Source of the DNA: Cupriavidus pauculus
GTDB lineage: Bacteria; Pseudomonadota; Gammaproteobacteria; Burkholderiales; Burkholderiaceae
Length of the DNA stretch: 64,000 nucleotides
Assembly: GCF_002858765.1 (NCBI RefSeq)
Contig: NZ_PJRP01000002.1
Coordinates: forward strand, 542,598 to 606,597
Direction of reading: 5' to 3'
Below, in pieces: positions 27,404-35,880 of this stretch; the first letter of the stretch is position 1, and each line of letters starts with the position of its first letter. The translations under genes were made by a program, and so were the position numbers. The notes beneath the pieces are model-generated. The model saw only the letters and a program-made list of their open reading frames with translations. It was not told the DNA's origin and searched no databases.

Positions 27404-29470
27404 CTAGCGAATCCGCATGCCCGGTACGGCGCCGCTATGCGGTTCCAGGATATACAGGCCCGGGCTGGCCTTCTCGTCGGCGGCCGAGGCGGCCAGCACC
27501 ATGCCTTCGGACATGCCGAACTTCATCTTGCGCGGCGCCAGGTTGGCCACCACGACCGTCAGCTTGCCCACCAGCTGCTCGGGCGTGTAGGCCGACTGGA
27601 TGCCCGAGAACACGTTGCGCATCTTGCCTTCGCCCAAGTCCAGCGTCAGCTGCAGCAGCTTGTTCGAGCCTTCCACCTTCTGGCATTCCACGATCTTCGC
27701 CACGCGCAGGTCGATCTTCGCGAAGTCGTCGATCGTAATCGTTTCGCCAATCGGTTCGATCGATGCGGACGCTGCCGCGTTGGCGGCCGGGGCCGCGGCC
27801 TGCAGCGATTCCTGGTTGGCGGCCAGCAGTGCGTCGATCTGCTTGGTGTCCACGCGGGTCATCAGATGCTGGTAGGCCTGGATCGGGCGGTCGGAGGACA
27901 GCTGCTTGTCGATTCCGCGCCAGTCCAGTGCATCCACATTCAGGAACGACTCGACACCGGCGGCCATGTTCGGCACCACGGGCTTCAGGTAGACCGTCAG
28001 CAGGCGGAACGCTTCGAGCGACACCGAGCATGCGGCGTGCAGTGCATCGCGCTTGCTTTCGTCCTTGGCCAGTTCCCACGGCTTGTTGGTGTCGACGAAC
28101 GCGTTCACGGCGTCGGTCAGCTCCATCACCAGGCGCAGCGCCTTGCTGTACTCGCGGCCTTCGTAATACGCGGCGATTTGCGGCGCGGCCTGGCGCAGTT
28201 GTTCCAGCAGCGGATTGGCCAGGGCGGCCTCGTTCACCTTGCCGTCGAAGCGCTTGACCAGGAAGCCAGCCGCGCGGCTGGCAATGTTCACGTACTTGCC
28301 GATCAGGTCGCTGTTCACCCGGGCGACAAAGTCGTCTAGGTTCAGGTCCAGGTCTTCCATGCTCGCGTTGAGCTTGGCGGCAAAGTAGTAACGCAGCCAT
28401 TCCGGATTCATGCCGGTGTCGATGTAGCTCTGCGCGGTGATGAACGTGCCGCGCGACTTGCTCATCTTGGCGCCGTCAACGGTCAGGAAGCCGTGCGCGA
28501 ACACGTTGGTCGGGGTGCGATAGCCCGAGAACTTCAGCATCGCGGGCCAGAACAGCGTGTGGAAGTACAGGATGTCCTTGCCGATGAAGTGGTACTGCTC
28601 GGCCGTGGAGTGCGGGCCCACCCAGGCGTCGAAGTCGATGCCGCGCTTGGCCGCCAGGTTCTTGAAGCTGGCGTAGTAGCCGATCGGGGCATCCAGCCAC
28701 ACGTAGAAGTACTTGCCCGGTGCGCCCGGGATCTCGAAGCCGAAGTAGGGCGCGTCGCGCGAGATGTCCCAGTCGGACAGCGTCGAGGCCTCGCCTTCGG
28801 CGCCCAGCCATTCCTGCATCTTGTTGCTGGCCTCGGGCTGGGCCAGGTCGGCCACCCACTCGCGCAGGAACGTTTCGCAGCGCGGATCGGACAGCTTGAA
28901 GAAGAAGTGCGTCGACGACTTGCGCACCGGCGTGGCACCGGACACCACCGAGTACGGGTTCTTCAGGTCGGTTGGCACATACGTGGTGCCGCATACCTCA
29001 CACGAATCGCCGTACTGATCCTTCGCGCCGCACTTCGGGCATTCGCCCTTGATGAAGCGGTCCGGCAGGAACATGTTCTTGACCGGGTCGAAGAACTGCT
29101 CGACATCGCGCTCGGCGATCAGGTCCTGGCCCTTCAGCGACAGGTAGATCTTTTCGCAGAGTTCGCGGTTTTCCTCGGCGTCGGTGCTGTAGTAGTTGTC
29201 GAAGGACACCAGGAAGCTGTCGAAGTCGCGCTTGTGCTCGGTCCAGACGCGGTCGATCAGCTGCTTGGGCGTGATGCCTTCCTTTTCCGCACGCAGCATG
29301 ACCGGGGTGCCATGGGTGTCATCGGCGCCGACATAGTAGACCTCGTTGCCCATCATGCGCTGGAAACGCACCCAGATGTCGGTCTGGATGTACTCCACCA
29401 GATGGCCGATGTGGATCTGGCCGTTGGCATACGGCAGGGCAGAGGTAACGAGAATGCGGCGTGCGGTCAT
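27404..29470 (-). CDS. metG: Methionine--tRNA ligase
   Basis: A 688-residue MetRS, full length. HIGH motif in [17 protein letters not shown], zinc-knuckle cysteines [23 protein letters not shown] motif [11 protein letters not shown], and a C-terminal EMAP/tRNA-binding OB domain ([30 protein letters not shown]...[18 protein letters not shown]) after an Ala-rich linker. Stand-alone gene, convergent with the tam operon and sharing its terminator. Confidence 0.97.
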   Translation of the reverse strand: MTARRILVTSALPYANGQIHIGHLVEYIQTDIWVRFQRMMGNEVYYVGADDTHGTPVMLRAEKEGITPKQLIDRVWTEHKRDFDSFLVSFDNYYSTDAEENRELCEKIYLSLKGQDLIAERDVEQFFDPVKNMFLPDRFIKGECPKCGAKDQYGDSCEVCGTTYVPTDLKNPYSVVSGATPVRKSSTHFFFKLSDPRCETFLREWVADLAQPEASNKMQEWLGAEGEASTLSDWDISRDAPYFGFEIPGAPGKYFYVWLDAPIGYYASFKNLAAKRGIDFDAWVGPHSTAEQYHFIGKDILYFHTLFWPAMLKFSGYRTPTNVFAHGFLTVDGAKMSKSRGTFITAQSYIDTGMNPEWLRYYFAAKLNASMEDLDLNLDDFVARVNSDLIGKYVNIASRAAGFLVKRFDGKVNEAALANPLLEQLRQAAPQIAAYYEGREYSKALRLVMELTDAVNAFVDTNKPWELAKDESKRDALHAACSVSLEAFRLLTVYLKPVVPNMAAGVESFLNVDALDWRGIDKQLSSDRPIQAYQHLMTRVDTKQIDALLAANQESLQAAAPAANAAASASIEPIGETITIDDFAKIDLRVAKIVECQKVEGSNKLLQLTLDLGEGKMRNVFSGIQSAYTPEQLVGKLTVVVANLAPRKMKFGMSEGMVLAASAADEKASPGLYILEPHSGAVPGMRIR

Positions 29471-29532
29471 GAAAAGAGCCGTTCAGTGGGTGTCGATGCA
29501 CGCCCGGCGGCTGCCGGACGGAGGAACCGGCT

Positions 29533-29541
29533 ATTTTAGCA
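29533..29541 (-). promoter_or_regulatory. Extended -10 promoter of metG
   Basis: Minus strand TGC-TAAAAT, about 60 bp upstream of the metG ATG. No clear -35, as expected for an extended -10. The rest of the 309-bp gap 29471-29779 contains only the terminator at 29645. Confidence 0.5.
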
Positions 29542-29644
29542 ACTGCCCGGACGGATTGCTCGGATTGGCGCCGAACGGGGCATAATCGGCGCGCAATCTC
29601 GCTGAAATGGCATGCCGGATGGCACGATCGGAAGTCAAACGGGC

Positions 29645-29678
29645 AAAAAAAAGCGCCGGTTAGGTACCGGCGCAGCTT
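29645..29678 (-). terminator. Rho-independent terminator of the OmpA-like lipoprotein gene
   Basis: GCGCCGGT (29653-29660) / ACCGGCGC (29666-29673), followed on the minus strand by eight U (29652-29645). Confidence 0.88.
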
Positions 29679-29779
29679 TCCACAACGGAAAAGGAGGAGA
29701 AATCAGGTACCGCCCGGGAGGTCAGCCACCCATCGCGAGCCAGCAACGGTGGCAAGCGGTACCTGAACTGTATGACTGG

Positions 29780-30415
29780 TCACCCCGAAATTGGTTTCAA
29801 GAAAATTTCGACACGACGATTTTGTGCGCGTCCGGCGTCGGTGGCGTTGTCCGCCACGGGCTGGGTCTGGCCCCGGCCTTCGGCAGTCAGGCGGTTGCGC
29901 GCCACGCCATGGTCACCCAGATAGGCGGCCACGCTCTGGGCACGGCGTTGCGACAGCTGCATGTTGTAGCTCGGGTTGCCGGTGCTGTCGGTATGGCCCA
30001 CGACGTTGGCGGTCACGTCCTGGTGTTGGCCCAGCGTCTGCGAGACCTGGTCCAGCACGGCGCGGAACGACGGCTTGATCGTGGCGCTGTCGGTATCGAA
30101 CGTCACCTGGCTCGGGATATTGACCTTCAGCGAGCCGTCCGGCTGCTCGGTGATCTGGGTGCCGGTGCCGGCGGTGTCCTTGTTCAGCTTGCCGCGGATG
30201 GCGTTCCAGTTGTATCCGGTTGCGCCGCCCAGCGCGCCACCCACGGCAGCGCCAACCAGCGTGCCCGTGGTGTTGCCGCCGATCAGGTTGCCCAGCCCAG
30301 CCCCCACGGCCGCGCCAACCCCGGTGCCGACCGCGGTATGGGTCTGCTGTTCGGTGGCGCAGCCCGCCAGGGCTGCAGCGGCGACGATCGAGACGGTAAC
30401 GAGCTTGAGGTTCAT
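29780..30415 (-). CDS. OmpA-family peptidoglycan-associated lipoprotein
   Basis: A 211-residue outer-membrane lipoprotein. Lipobox ALAGC with Cys19, then a glycine-zipper segment (AVGTGVGAAVGAGLGNLIGGNTTGTLVGAAVGGALGGATGY, about 28-68) that probably inserts in the membrane, and a C-terminal OmpA peptidoglycan-binding domain (VTFDTDSATIKPSFRAVLDQVSQTL, NVVGHTDSTGNPSYNMQLSQRRAQSVAAYL, GRGQTQPVADNATDAGRAQNRRVEIFL). This architecture matches the YiaD type. The ATG is preceded by AGAAGGAGAAAGC, a strong ribosome-binding site. Confidence 0.9.
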   Translation of the reverse strand: MNLKLVTVSIVAAAALAGCATEQQTHTAVGTGVGAAVGAGLGNLIGGNTTGTLVGAAVGGALGGATGYNWNAIRGKLNKDTAGTGTQITEQPDGSLKVNIPSQVTFDTDSATIKPSFRAVLDQVSQTLGQHQDVTANVVGHTDSTGNPSYNMQLSQRRAQSVAAYLGDHGVARNRLTAEGRGQTQPVADNATDAGRAQNRRVEIFLKPISG

Positions 30416-30791
30416 GCTTTCTCCTTCTGGTGATACCCGAAAATGTTTGGCCAACGGCATGTCGCATGGTAACGCCTGGTGCCAAACGGCGGTCGAGGCG
30501 CGACAAGTTTCAACATGCGTATGAAAACGCTCAGGGCCTGCCGTGCGCTGACGCACATGGCCGGAGCGCCGCAAGGCCGGCGCACTACAATAGGCAGATG
30601 GTGTCAGCCGCACAACCCCAGGAGTGTGAGAGATGTAAATGTCTGTAAATCCACACTTAACCAAGGGTTAAATCAGACGGCGTGCCACAGTGCGCGCGGA
30701 CCTGCTACCGTGGCCCCTGCCGGTTGACGTTCTTTTGCTACATTACGCGACTCGCATCCCCCACAATTTCATTCCAAGAGCGGAGTCTGTC
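30416..30791. other. Divergent intergenic region, lipoprotein gene / apbC
   Basis: 376 bp without a gene. It holds a TACAAT hexamer (30586-30591), a GTGCG-CTGA-CGCAC hairpin (30543-30556), an AT-rich direct repeat TGTAAAT...TGTAAAT (30635-30650), an inverted repeat TTAACC-AAG-GGTTAA (30657-30671) that could be an operator, and the apbC extended -10. No ncRNA was recognised. Confidence 0.5.
30736..30744 (+). promoter_or_regulatory. Extended -10 promoter of apbC
   Basis: TGC-TACATT about 48 bp before the TTG start of apbC; a start near 30751 is expected. Confidence 0.45.
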
Positions 30792-31880
30792 TTGAGCCTC
30801 ACCATTGAACAGGTAACCGAAGTCCTGCGTACGGTCATCGATCCCAATACGGGCAAGGACCTCGTCTCCACGCGGTCGGCGCGCAATGTGCGAGTCGACG
30901 GCAGCAACGTGTCGGTGGAGGTGGAGCTCGGTTACCCGGGCAAGAGCCAGTTCGACCTGATCCGCAACCTTGTGACCGATGCCGTGCGCAAGGCGGACGC
31001 CTCGGCTAATGTCAGCGTGGCGGTGTCGATGAAAATCGTCGCCCATGCGGTGCAGCGCGGCGTGAAGCTGCTGCCCGGCGTGCGAAATGTGATCGCCGTG
31101 GCATCTGGCAAGGGCGGCGTGGGCAAGTCCACCACGGCCGTGAACCTGGCCCTGGCCCTGGCCGCCGAGGGCGCGCGCGTGGGCATGCTCGATGCCGATA
31201 TCTATGGCCCGAGCCTGCCGATGATGCTGGGTATCAGCGGACGTCCCGAATCCACCGACGGCCAGACCATGATCCCGCTGCAGGGCCATGGGCTGCAGGC
31301 CAATTCCATCGGTTTCCTGATCGAACAGGACAACCCGATGGTCTGGCGTGGCCCGATGGTGACCTCCGCGCTGGAGCAGCTGCTGCGCCAGACCAACTGG
31401 AGCGACCTGGACTACCTGATCGTCGATATGCCGCCGGGCACCGGTGACATCCAGCTGACGCTGTCCCAGAAGGTGCCGGTCACCGGTGCGGTGATCGTGA
31501 CCACGCCCCAGGACATCGCCCTGCTGGACGCCCGCAAGGGTCTCAAGATGTTCGAGAAGGTCGGCATTCCGATCCTGGGCATCGTCGAGAACATGGCTGT
31601 CTACTGCTGCCCGAACTGCGGCCATACCGAACACATCTTCGGCGCCGGCGGTGCCCAGAAGATGAGCGCCGACTATGACGTGGATGTGCTGGGCAGCCTG
31701 CCGCTGAACCTGTCGATCCGCGAGCAGGCCGATTCGGGCCGCCCCACGGTGGTGGCCGATCCGGATGGCCAGATCGCCGGGATCTATCGCGAAATGGCGC
31801 GCAAGGTGGCCATCAAAGTTGCCGACAAGGCGCGCGACATGAGCAACAAGTTTCCGAGCATCGTCGTCCAGAACACCTGA
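30792..31880 (+). CDS. apbC: Iron-sulfur cluster carrier protein ApbC/Mrp
   Basis: A 362-residue P-loop ATPase that carries and transfers [4Fe-4S] clusters. N-terminal DUF59/MIP18 domain (VLRTVIDPNTGKDLVS...), deviant Walker A ASGKGGVGKSTTAVNLALAL, DADIYGPSLPMMLG, YLIVDMPPGTGDIQLTLSQ, and the cluster-binding cysteines CCPNCGH. I chose the TTG at 30792 (MSLTIEQ) because it has GCGGAG a few bases upstream and gives the usual family start and length; no ATG start fits as well. Confidence 0.92.
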   Translation: MSLTIEQVTEVLRTVIDPNTGKDLVSTRSARNVRVDGSNVSVEVELGYPGKSQFDLIRNLVTDAVRKADASANVSVAVSMKIVAHAVQRGVKLLPGVRNVIAVASGKGGVGKSTTAVNLALALAAEGARVGMLDADIYGPSLPMMLGISGRPESTDGQTMIPLQGHGLQANSIGFLIEQDNPMVWRGPMVTSALEQLLRQTNWSDLDYLIVDMPPGTGDIQLTLSQKVPVTGAVIVTTPQDIALLDARKGLKMFEKVGIPILGIVENMAVYCCPNCGHTEHIFGAGGAQKMSADYDVDVLGSLPLNLSIREQADSGRPTVVADPDGQIAGIYREMARKVAIKVADKARDMSNKFPSIVVQNT

Positions 31881-32014
31881 GACGTTTGACGGGCAGCAAA
31901 AATGGGAGGCTGTCCGACATAGTCGTGCCGGGCGCCTGTCCTACAATCCACACGGCAGGTCGTCGACGTTCACGCGCGGGCATCGCGCACACAAGCAAGA
32001 AGAGGAGGAACGGC

Positions 32015-32590
32015 ATGAAACGTGTACTTTTCGGATTGACGGTCGGTGCTGCCGCGGTGCTGGCAGCCGGCTGTGCGCAGACGGACAAGAGCCCGTCGGC
32101 GGCGCCCACGGCCAGCGCGGCCATGGCCGCCCCGGGTGCCACGCGGGCCGCCGCGCCGCTGGCGTCCAAGAGCGGCACCAATACCGGCGGTCGCGTCACG
32201 TTTGAGCAGCAGCAGGGCGGCGGCGTGATGGTGGTGGTGGCGGTGACCGGCCTGCCGCCGGGCACCACGCACGGCTTCCATATCCACGAGAAGGGCGATT
32301 GCTCGGCGCCGGACGGCATGAGCGCCGGCGGCCACTTCAATCCGGGCGCCAAGCCGCATGGCCAGATGTCGATGCCTGAACACCATGCTGGCGACATGAA
32401 CAACCTGACGGCCGATTCCGCCGGCAATGCGCGCGCGCAGTTCGTGATGAGCGACGTGACCGTGGGCGCGGGCCCGAACAGCGTGGTGGGCCGGTCGGTA
32501 ATCGTCCACAAGGACCCGGATGACTATCGCACCCAGCCCACGGGAAATGCGGGTGGCCGCATCGCCTGCGGCGTGATCGCGGCGACCTGA
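32015..32590 (+). CDS. sodC: Cu-Zn superoxide dismutase, lipoprotein
   Basis: A 191-residue SodC that dismutates superoxide in the periplasm. Lipobox VLAAGC with Cys20, then an Ala/Pro-rich linker (21-50) and the SOD fold: GFHIHEKGDCSAPDGMSAGGHFNP supplies Cu/Zn-ligand histidines and the disulfide cysteine, HAGDMNNL the zinc aspartate, SVIVHKDPDD another copper histidine, and GGRIACGVI the second cysteine. All expected ligands are present, so it should be active. AAGAGGAGGAA is a strong ribosome-binding site. Confidence 0.93.
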   Translation: MKRVLFGLTVGAAAVLAAGCAQTDKSPSAAPTASAAMAAPGATRAAAPLASKSGTNTGGRVTFEQQQGGGVMVVVAVTGLPPGTTHGFHIHEKGDCSAPDGMSAGGHFNPGAKPHGQMSMPEHHAGDMNNLTADSAGNARAQFVMSDVTVGAGPNSVVGRSVIVHKDPDDYRTQPTGNAGGRIACGVIAAT

Positions 32591-32615
32591 CCCGTCGCGT
32601 GGCGGCGTCCACCAG

Positions 32616-32642
32616 CCCTTCTCCCGCCTGACGGGAGGAGGG
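32616..32642. repeat. Dispersed GC-rich palindrome, copy 2
   Basis: CCCTTCTCCCG (32616-32626) pairs with CGGGAGGAGGG (32632-32642) with one bulge. Same CTCCCG...CGGGAG core as the copies at 10865 and 39830; no T-run follows. Confidence 0.45.
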
Positions 32643-32757
32643 TGTCCGGCCTTGATCTTCGGCATCGGGCCTGCGCCGCGAATGGTTGTACAATGCGCCC
32701 CATTCCAGCGGCGCCGGGTATGGCCGGCCAGCTGTCCGACCATCCTGCCACGTCTAT

Positions 32758-33324
32758 ATGAGCATCAAATCCGACAAGTGGATCCGCCGCATGGCGGAAC
32801 AGCAAGGCATGATCGAACCGTTCGAGCCCGGCCAGGTACGGGAATCGGACGGACGCAAGATCGTTTCCTATGGCACGTCGAGCTACGGCTACGACATCCG
32901 CTGCGCCGACGAATTCAAGATATTCACGAACATCAACAGCACCATCGTCGATCCGAAGAACTTCGACGAGAAGTCGTTCGTGGACTTTAAGGGTGACGTT
33001 TGCATCATCCCGCCGAACTCGTTCGCGCTGGCCCGCACGATGGAGTACTTCCGGATTCCGCGCAGCGTGCTGACCATCTGCCTGGGCAAGAGCACGTACG
33101 CGCGTTGCGGCATCATCGTCAACGTGACGCCGTTCGAGCCCGAATGGGAAGGCTATGTGACGCTGGAGTTCTCGAACACCACGCCGCTGCCCGCCAAGAT
33201 CTACGCCGGCGAGGGCTGCGCCCAGGTGCTGTTCTTTGAATCGGACGAGATCTGCGAGACCTCGTATGCGGACCGCGGCGGCAAGTACCAGGGCCAGCAA
33301 GGTGTCACGCTGCCGAAGACCTGA
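32758..33324 (+). CDS. dcd: dCTP deaminase
   Basis: A 188-residue trimeric dCTP deaminase that makes dUTP for thymidylate synthesis. Conserved blocks: [93 protein letters not shown], with the catalytic glutamate in TPFEPEWEG, and the C-terminal [12 protein letters not shown] lid that closes over the triphosphate. Full length. TACAAT at 32689-32694 is a likely -10. Confidence 0.96.
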   Translation: MSIKSDKWIRRMAEQQGMIEPFEPGQVRESDGRKIVSYGTSSYGYDIRCADEFKIFTNINSTIVDPKNFDEKSFVDFKGDVCIIPPNSFALARTMEYFRIPRSVLTICLGKSTYARCGIIVNVTPFEPEWEGYVTLEFSNTTPLPAKIYAGEGCAQVLFFESDEICETSYADRGGKYQGQQGVTLPKT

Positions 33325-33374
33325 CGGCCTGTCATTTTTCTGCCTCACAATGCCGGCGTGTGAATCGCGCCGGC

Positions 33375-33464
33375 GGCGCCAACGGGCACGACTGCCCGGG
33401 CGCCAGACCTGACGAACGAGCCACATGTCGCCGCTGCGGGAACCTCCCGGCGGCCATGTGGCTC
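33375..33464 (+). promoter_or_regulatory. Tandem stem-loops in the decarboxylase leader
   Basis: First stem: GGCGCC-AA-CGGGCA (33375-33388) with TGCCCG-GGCGCC (33393-33404). Second stem: GAGCCACATG (33418-33427) with CATGTGGCTC (33455-33464), extended inside by CCG...CGGG / CCCG...CGG. They lie between dcd and the decarboxylase ATG at 33500. There is no U-run, so neither is a standard terminator. Confidence 0.6.
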
Positions 33465-33499
33465 AAGTCTTTACAAGCACCCTCATCAAGGATTGCCCG

Positions 33500-35764
33500 A
33501 TGAAATTCCGCTTCCCCGTCATCATCATCGATGAAGACTTCCGTTCCGAGAACATTTCCGGCTCGGGCATTCGCGCACTGGCCGAGGCCATCGAGCGCGA
33601 GGGCATGGAAGTGATGGGCCTGACCAGCTATGGCGACCTGACATCGTTCGCCCAGCAGTCCAGCCGGGCTTCCACGTTCATCGTGTCGATCGACGACGAC
33701 GAGTTCGTGCGCGCCGACGACCAGCCCGAAGCCGCCGCCATCGAGAAGCTGCGCGCGTTCGTGAACGAAGTGCGTCGCCGCAATACCGACCTGCCGATCT
33801 TCCTGTACGGCGAAACGCGCACGTCTCGTCACATTCCGAACGACATCCTGCGCGAGCTGCACGGCTTCATCCACATGTTCGAGGACACCCCCGAATTCGT
33901 GGCGCGCCACATCATCCGCGAAGCCAAGGTCTATCTGGACACGCTGGCCCCGCCGTTCTTCAAGGCGCTGATCGACTACGCGCAGGACAGTTCGTACTCG
34001 TGGCACTGCCCCGGCCATTCGGGCGGGGTGGCGTTCCTGAAGAGCCCGGTGGGCCAGGTCTTCCACCAGTTCTTCGGCGAGAACATGCTGCGCGCCGACG
34101 TCTGCAACGCCGTGGAAGAACTGGGCCAGCTGCTGGACCACACCGGCCCGGTAGCGGCGTCGGAGCGCAACGCCGCGCGCATCTTCAATTCGGACCACAT
34201 GTACTTCGTGACCAACGGTACGTCGACGTCGAACAAGATGGTCTGGCACGCCAACGTGGCGCCGGGCGACATCGTGGTGGTGGACCGCAACTGCCACAAG
34301 TCGATCCTGCACGCAATCATGATGACCGGCGCGATCCCGGTGTTCCTGATGCCGACGCGCAACCACTACGGCATCATCGGCCCGATCCCGAAGAGCGAGT
34401 TCGATCCGGAGACCATCCGAAAGAAGATCGAGAACCATCCGTTCGCCAGCAAGGCCAAGAACCAGAAGCCGCGCATCCTGACGATCACACAGGGCACGTA
34501 CGACGGCGTGCTGTACAACGCCGAGCAAATTAAGGAAATGTTGACGTCGGAAATCGACACGCTGCATTTTGACGAAGCCTGGCTACCCCACGCCGCGTTC
34601 CACGATTTCTACCGTGACATGCATGCCATCGGCCGTGACCGTCCGCGCAGCAAGGACGCGCTGGTGTTCGCCACGCAATCCACGCACAAGCTGCTGGCCG
34701 GCCTGTCGCAGGCGTCGCAGATCCTGGTGCAGGATTCCGAGACCCGCAAGCTGGACCGCTACCGGTTCAACGAGGCGTACCTGATGCACACCTCCACCAG
34801 CCCGCAGTACTCGATCATCGCCTCGTGCGACGTGGCGGCGGCCATGATGGAAGCGCCGGGCGGCACCGCGCTGGTCGAGGAAAGCATTGCCGAGGCGCTG
34901 GACTTCCGCCGCGCCGTGCGCAAGGTCGAGGCCGACTACGACGTGATGAACAATGGCGACTGGTGGTTTAAGGTCTGGGGCCCGGACACTCTGGCAGAAG
35001 AGGGTGTGCCCGACCGCGACGAATGGATGCTCCAGGCCAACGAGCGCTGGCACGGTTTTGGCGACCTGGCCGACGGCTTCAACCTGCTGGACCCGATCAA
35101 GGCCACGATCATCACCCCGGGCCTGGACGTGGACGGCGAGTTCAGCGAGCGCGGCATCCCGGCCGCCATCGTCACCAAATATCTGGCCGAGCACGGCATC
35201 ATCATCGAGAAGACGGGTCTGTACTCGTTCTTCATCATGTTCACGATCGGCATCACCAAGGGTCGCTGGAACTCGCTGGTGACCGAACTGCAGCAGTTCA
35301 AGGACGACTACGACCAGAACCAGCCGCTGTGGCGCGTGCTGCCCGAGTTCGTCGGCAAGTATCCGCAGTACGAGCGGATGGGCCTGCGCGACCTGTGCGA
35401 CGCCATCCACAGCGTCTACAAGGCCAACGACGTGGCGCGCGTGACCACCGAGATGTACCTGTCGGACATGGAGCCGGCGATGAAGCCGTCGGACGCCTGG
35501 GCGATGATGGCGCACCGCGAGATCGAGCGCGTGCCCGTCGACGAACTGGAAGGCCGCGTGACCGCCATCCTGCTGACGCCGTACCCGCCGGGCATTCCGC
35601 TGCTGATCCCGGGCGAGCGCTTCAACCGCACCATCGTGCAGTACCTGAAGTTCGCCCGCGAGTTCAACAAGCTGTTCCCGGGATTCGAGACCGACATCCA
35701 CGGCCTGGTGGAAGACGAAATCGACGGCCAGACGGCGTACTTCGTGGACTGCGTGAAGCAGTAA
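33500..35764 (+). CDS. adiA: Biodegradative-type arginine (Orn/Lys/Arg) decarboxylase
   Basis: A 754-residue PLP decarboxylase, the length of E. coli AdiA (about 755) rather than LdcI (715). N-terminal wing domain (FPVIIIDEDFRSENISGSGIRALAEAIE), core with SWHCPGHSGGVAFLKSPVG, VDRNCHKSILHAIMMTGA, FDEAWLPHAAFH and ATQSTHKLLAG, where Lys397 binds PLP. It ends with a normal C-terminal domain. Substrate (arginine most likely) cannot be settled by eye. No antiporter gene is adjacent, so acid resistance is not implied; polyamine synthesis is possible. Met at 33500 was chosen over an in-frame 33425 start that lies inside the leader hairpin. Confidence 0.88.
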   Translation: MKFRFPVIIIDEDFRSENISGSGIRALAEAIEREGMEVMGLTSYGDLTSFAQQSSRASTFIVSIDDDEFVRADDQPEAAAIEKLRAFVNEVRRRNTDLPIFLYGETRTSRHIPNDILRELHGFIHMFEDTPEFVARHIIREAKVYLDTLAPPFFKALIDYAQDSSYSWHCPGHSGGVAFLKSPVGQVFHQFFGENMLRADVCNAVEELGQLLDHTGPVAASERNAARIFNSDHMYFVTNGTSTSNKMVWHANVAPGDIVVVDRNCHKSILHAIMMTGAIPVFLMPTRNHYGIIGPIPKSEFDPETIRKKIENHPFASKAKNQKPRILTITQGTYDGVLYNAEQIKEMLTSEIDTLHFDEAWLPHAAFHDFYRDMHAIGRDRPRSKDALVFATQSTHKLLAGLSQASQILVQDSETRKLDRYRFNEAYLMHTSTSPQYSIIASCDVAAAMMEAPGGTALVEESIAEALDFRRAVRKVEADYDVMNNGDWWFKVWGPDTLAEEGVPDRDEWMLQANERWHGFGDLADGFNLLDPIKATIITPGLDVDGEFSERGIPAAIVTKYLAEHGIIIEKTGLYSFFIMFTIGITKGRWNSLVTELQQFKDDYDQNQPLWRVLPEFVGKYPQYERMGLRDLCDAIHSVYKANDVARVTTEMYLSDMEPAMKPSDAWAMMAHREIERVPVDELEGRVTAILLTPYPPGIPLLIPGERFNRTIVQYLKFAREFNKLFPGFETDIHGLVEDEIDGQTAYFVDCVKQ

Positions 35765-35782
35765 CGCTTCATTCGATCCAAA

Positions 35783-35822
35783 CAAAAAACCCCCGTGCCG
35801 CGAGGCCGGGGGTTTTTTTGTT
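35783..35822 (+). terminator. Rho-independent terminator after the decarboxylase gene
   Basis: AACAAAAAACCCCCG pairs with CGGGGGTTTTTTTGTT; a CCCCC/GGGGG core with a long T-run. The A-run on the left also lets it work for the convergent TRAP genes. Confidence 0.9.
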
Positions 35823-35880
35823 TTGGCGTGCTCTGTGGGGAGGGGGTCAGGGCATCACCCTCCAACCCCGCCCAATTGCG

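Noticed and set aside
33425..33499. N-terminal extension of the decarboxylase from an upstream ATG
   Set aside because: The 25 extra codons fall in the leader hairpin and do not match the wing domain, which starts normally at MKFRFPVIIID.
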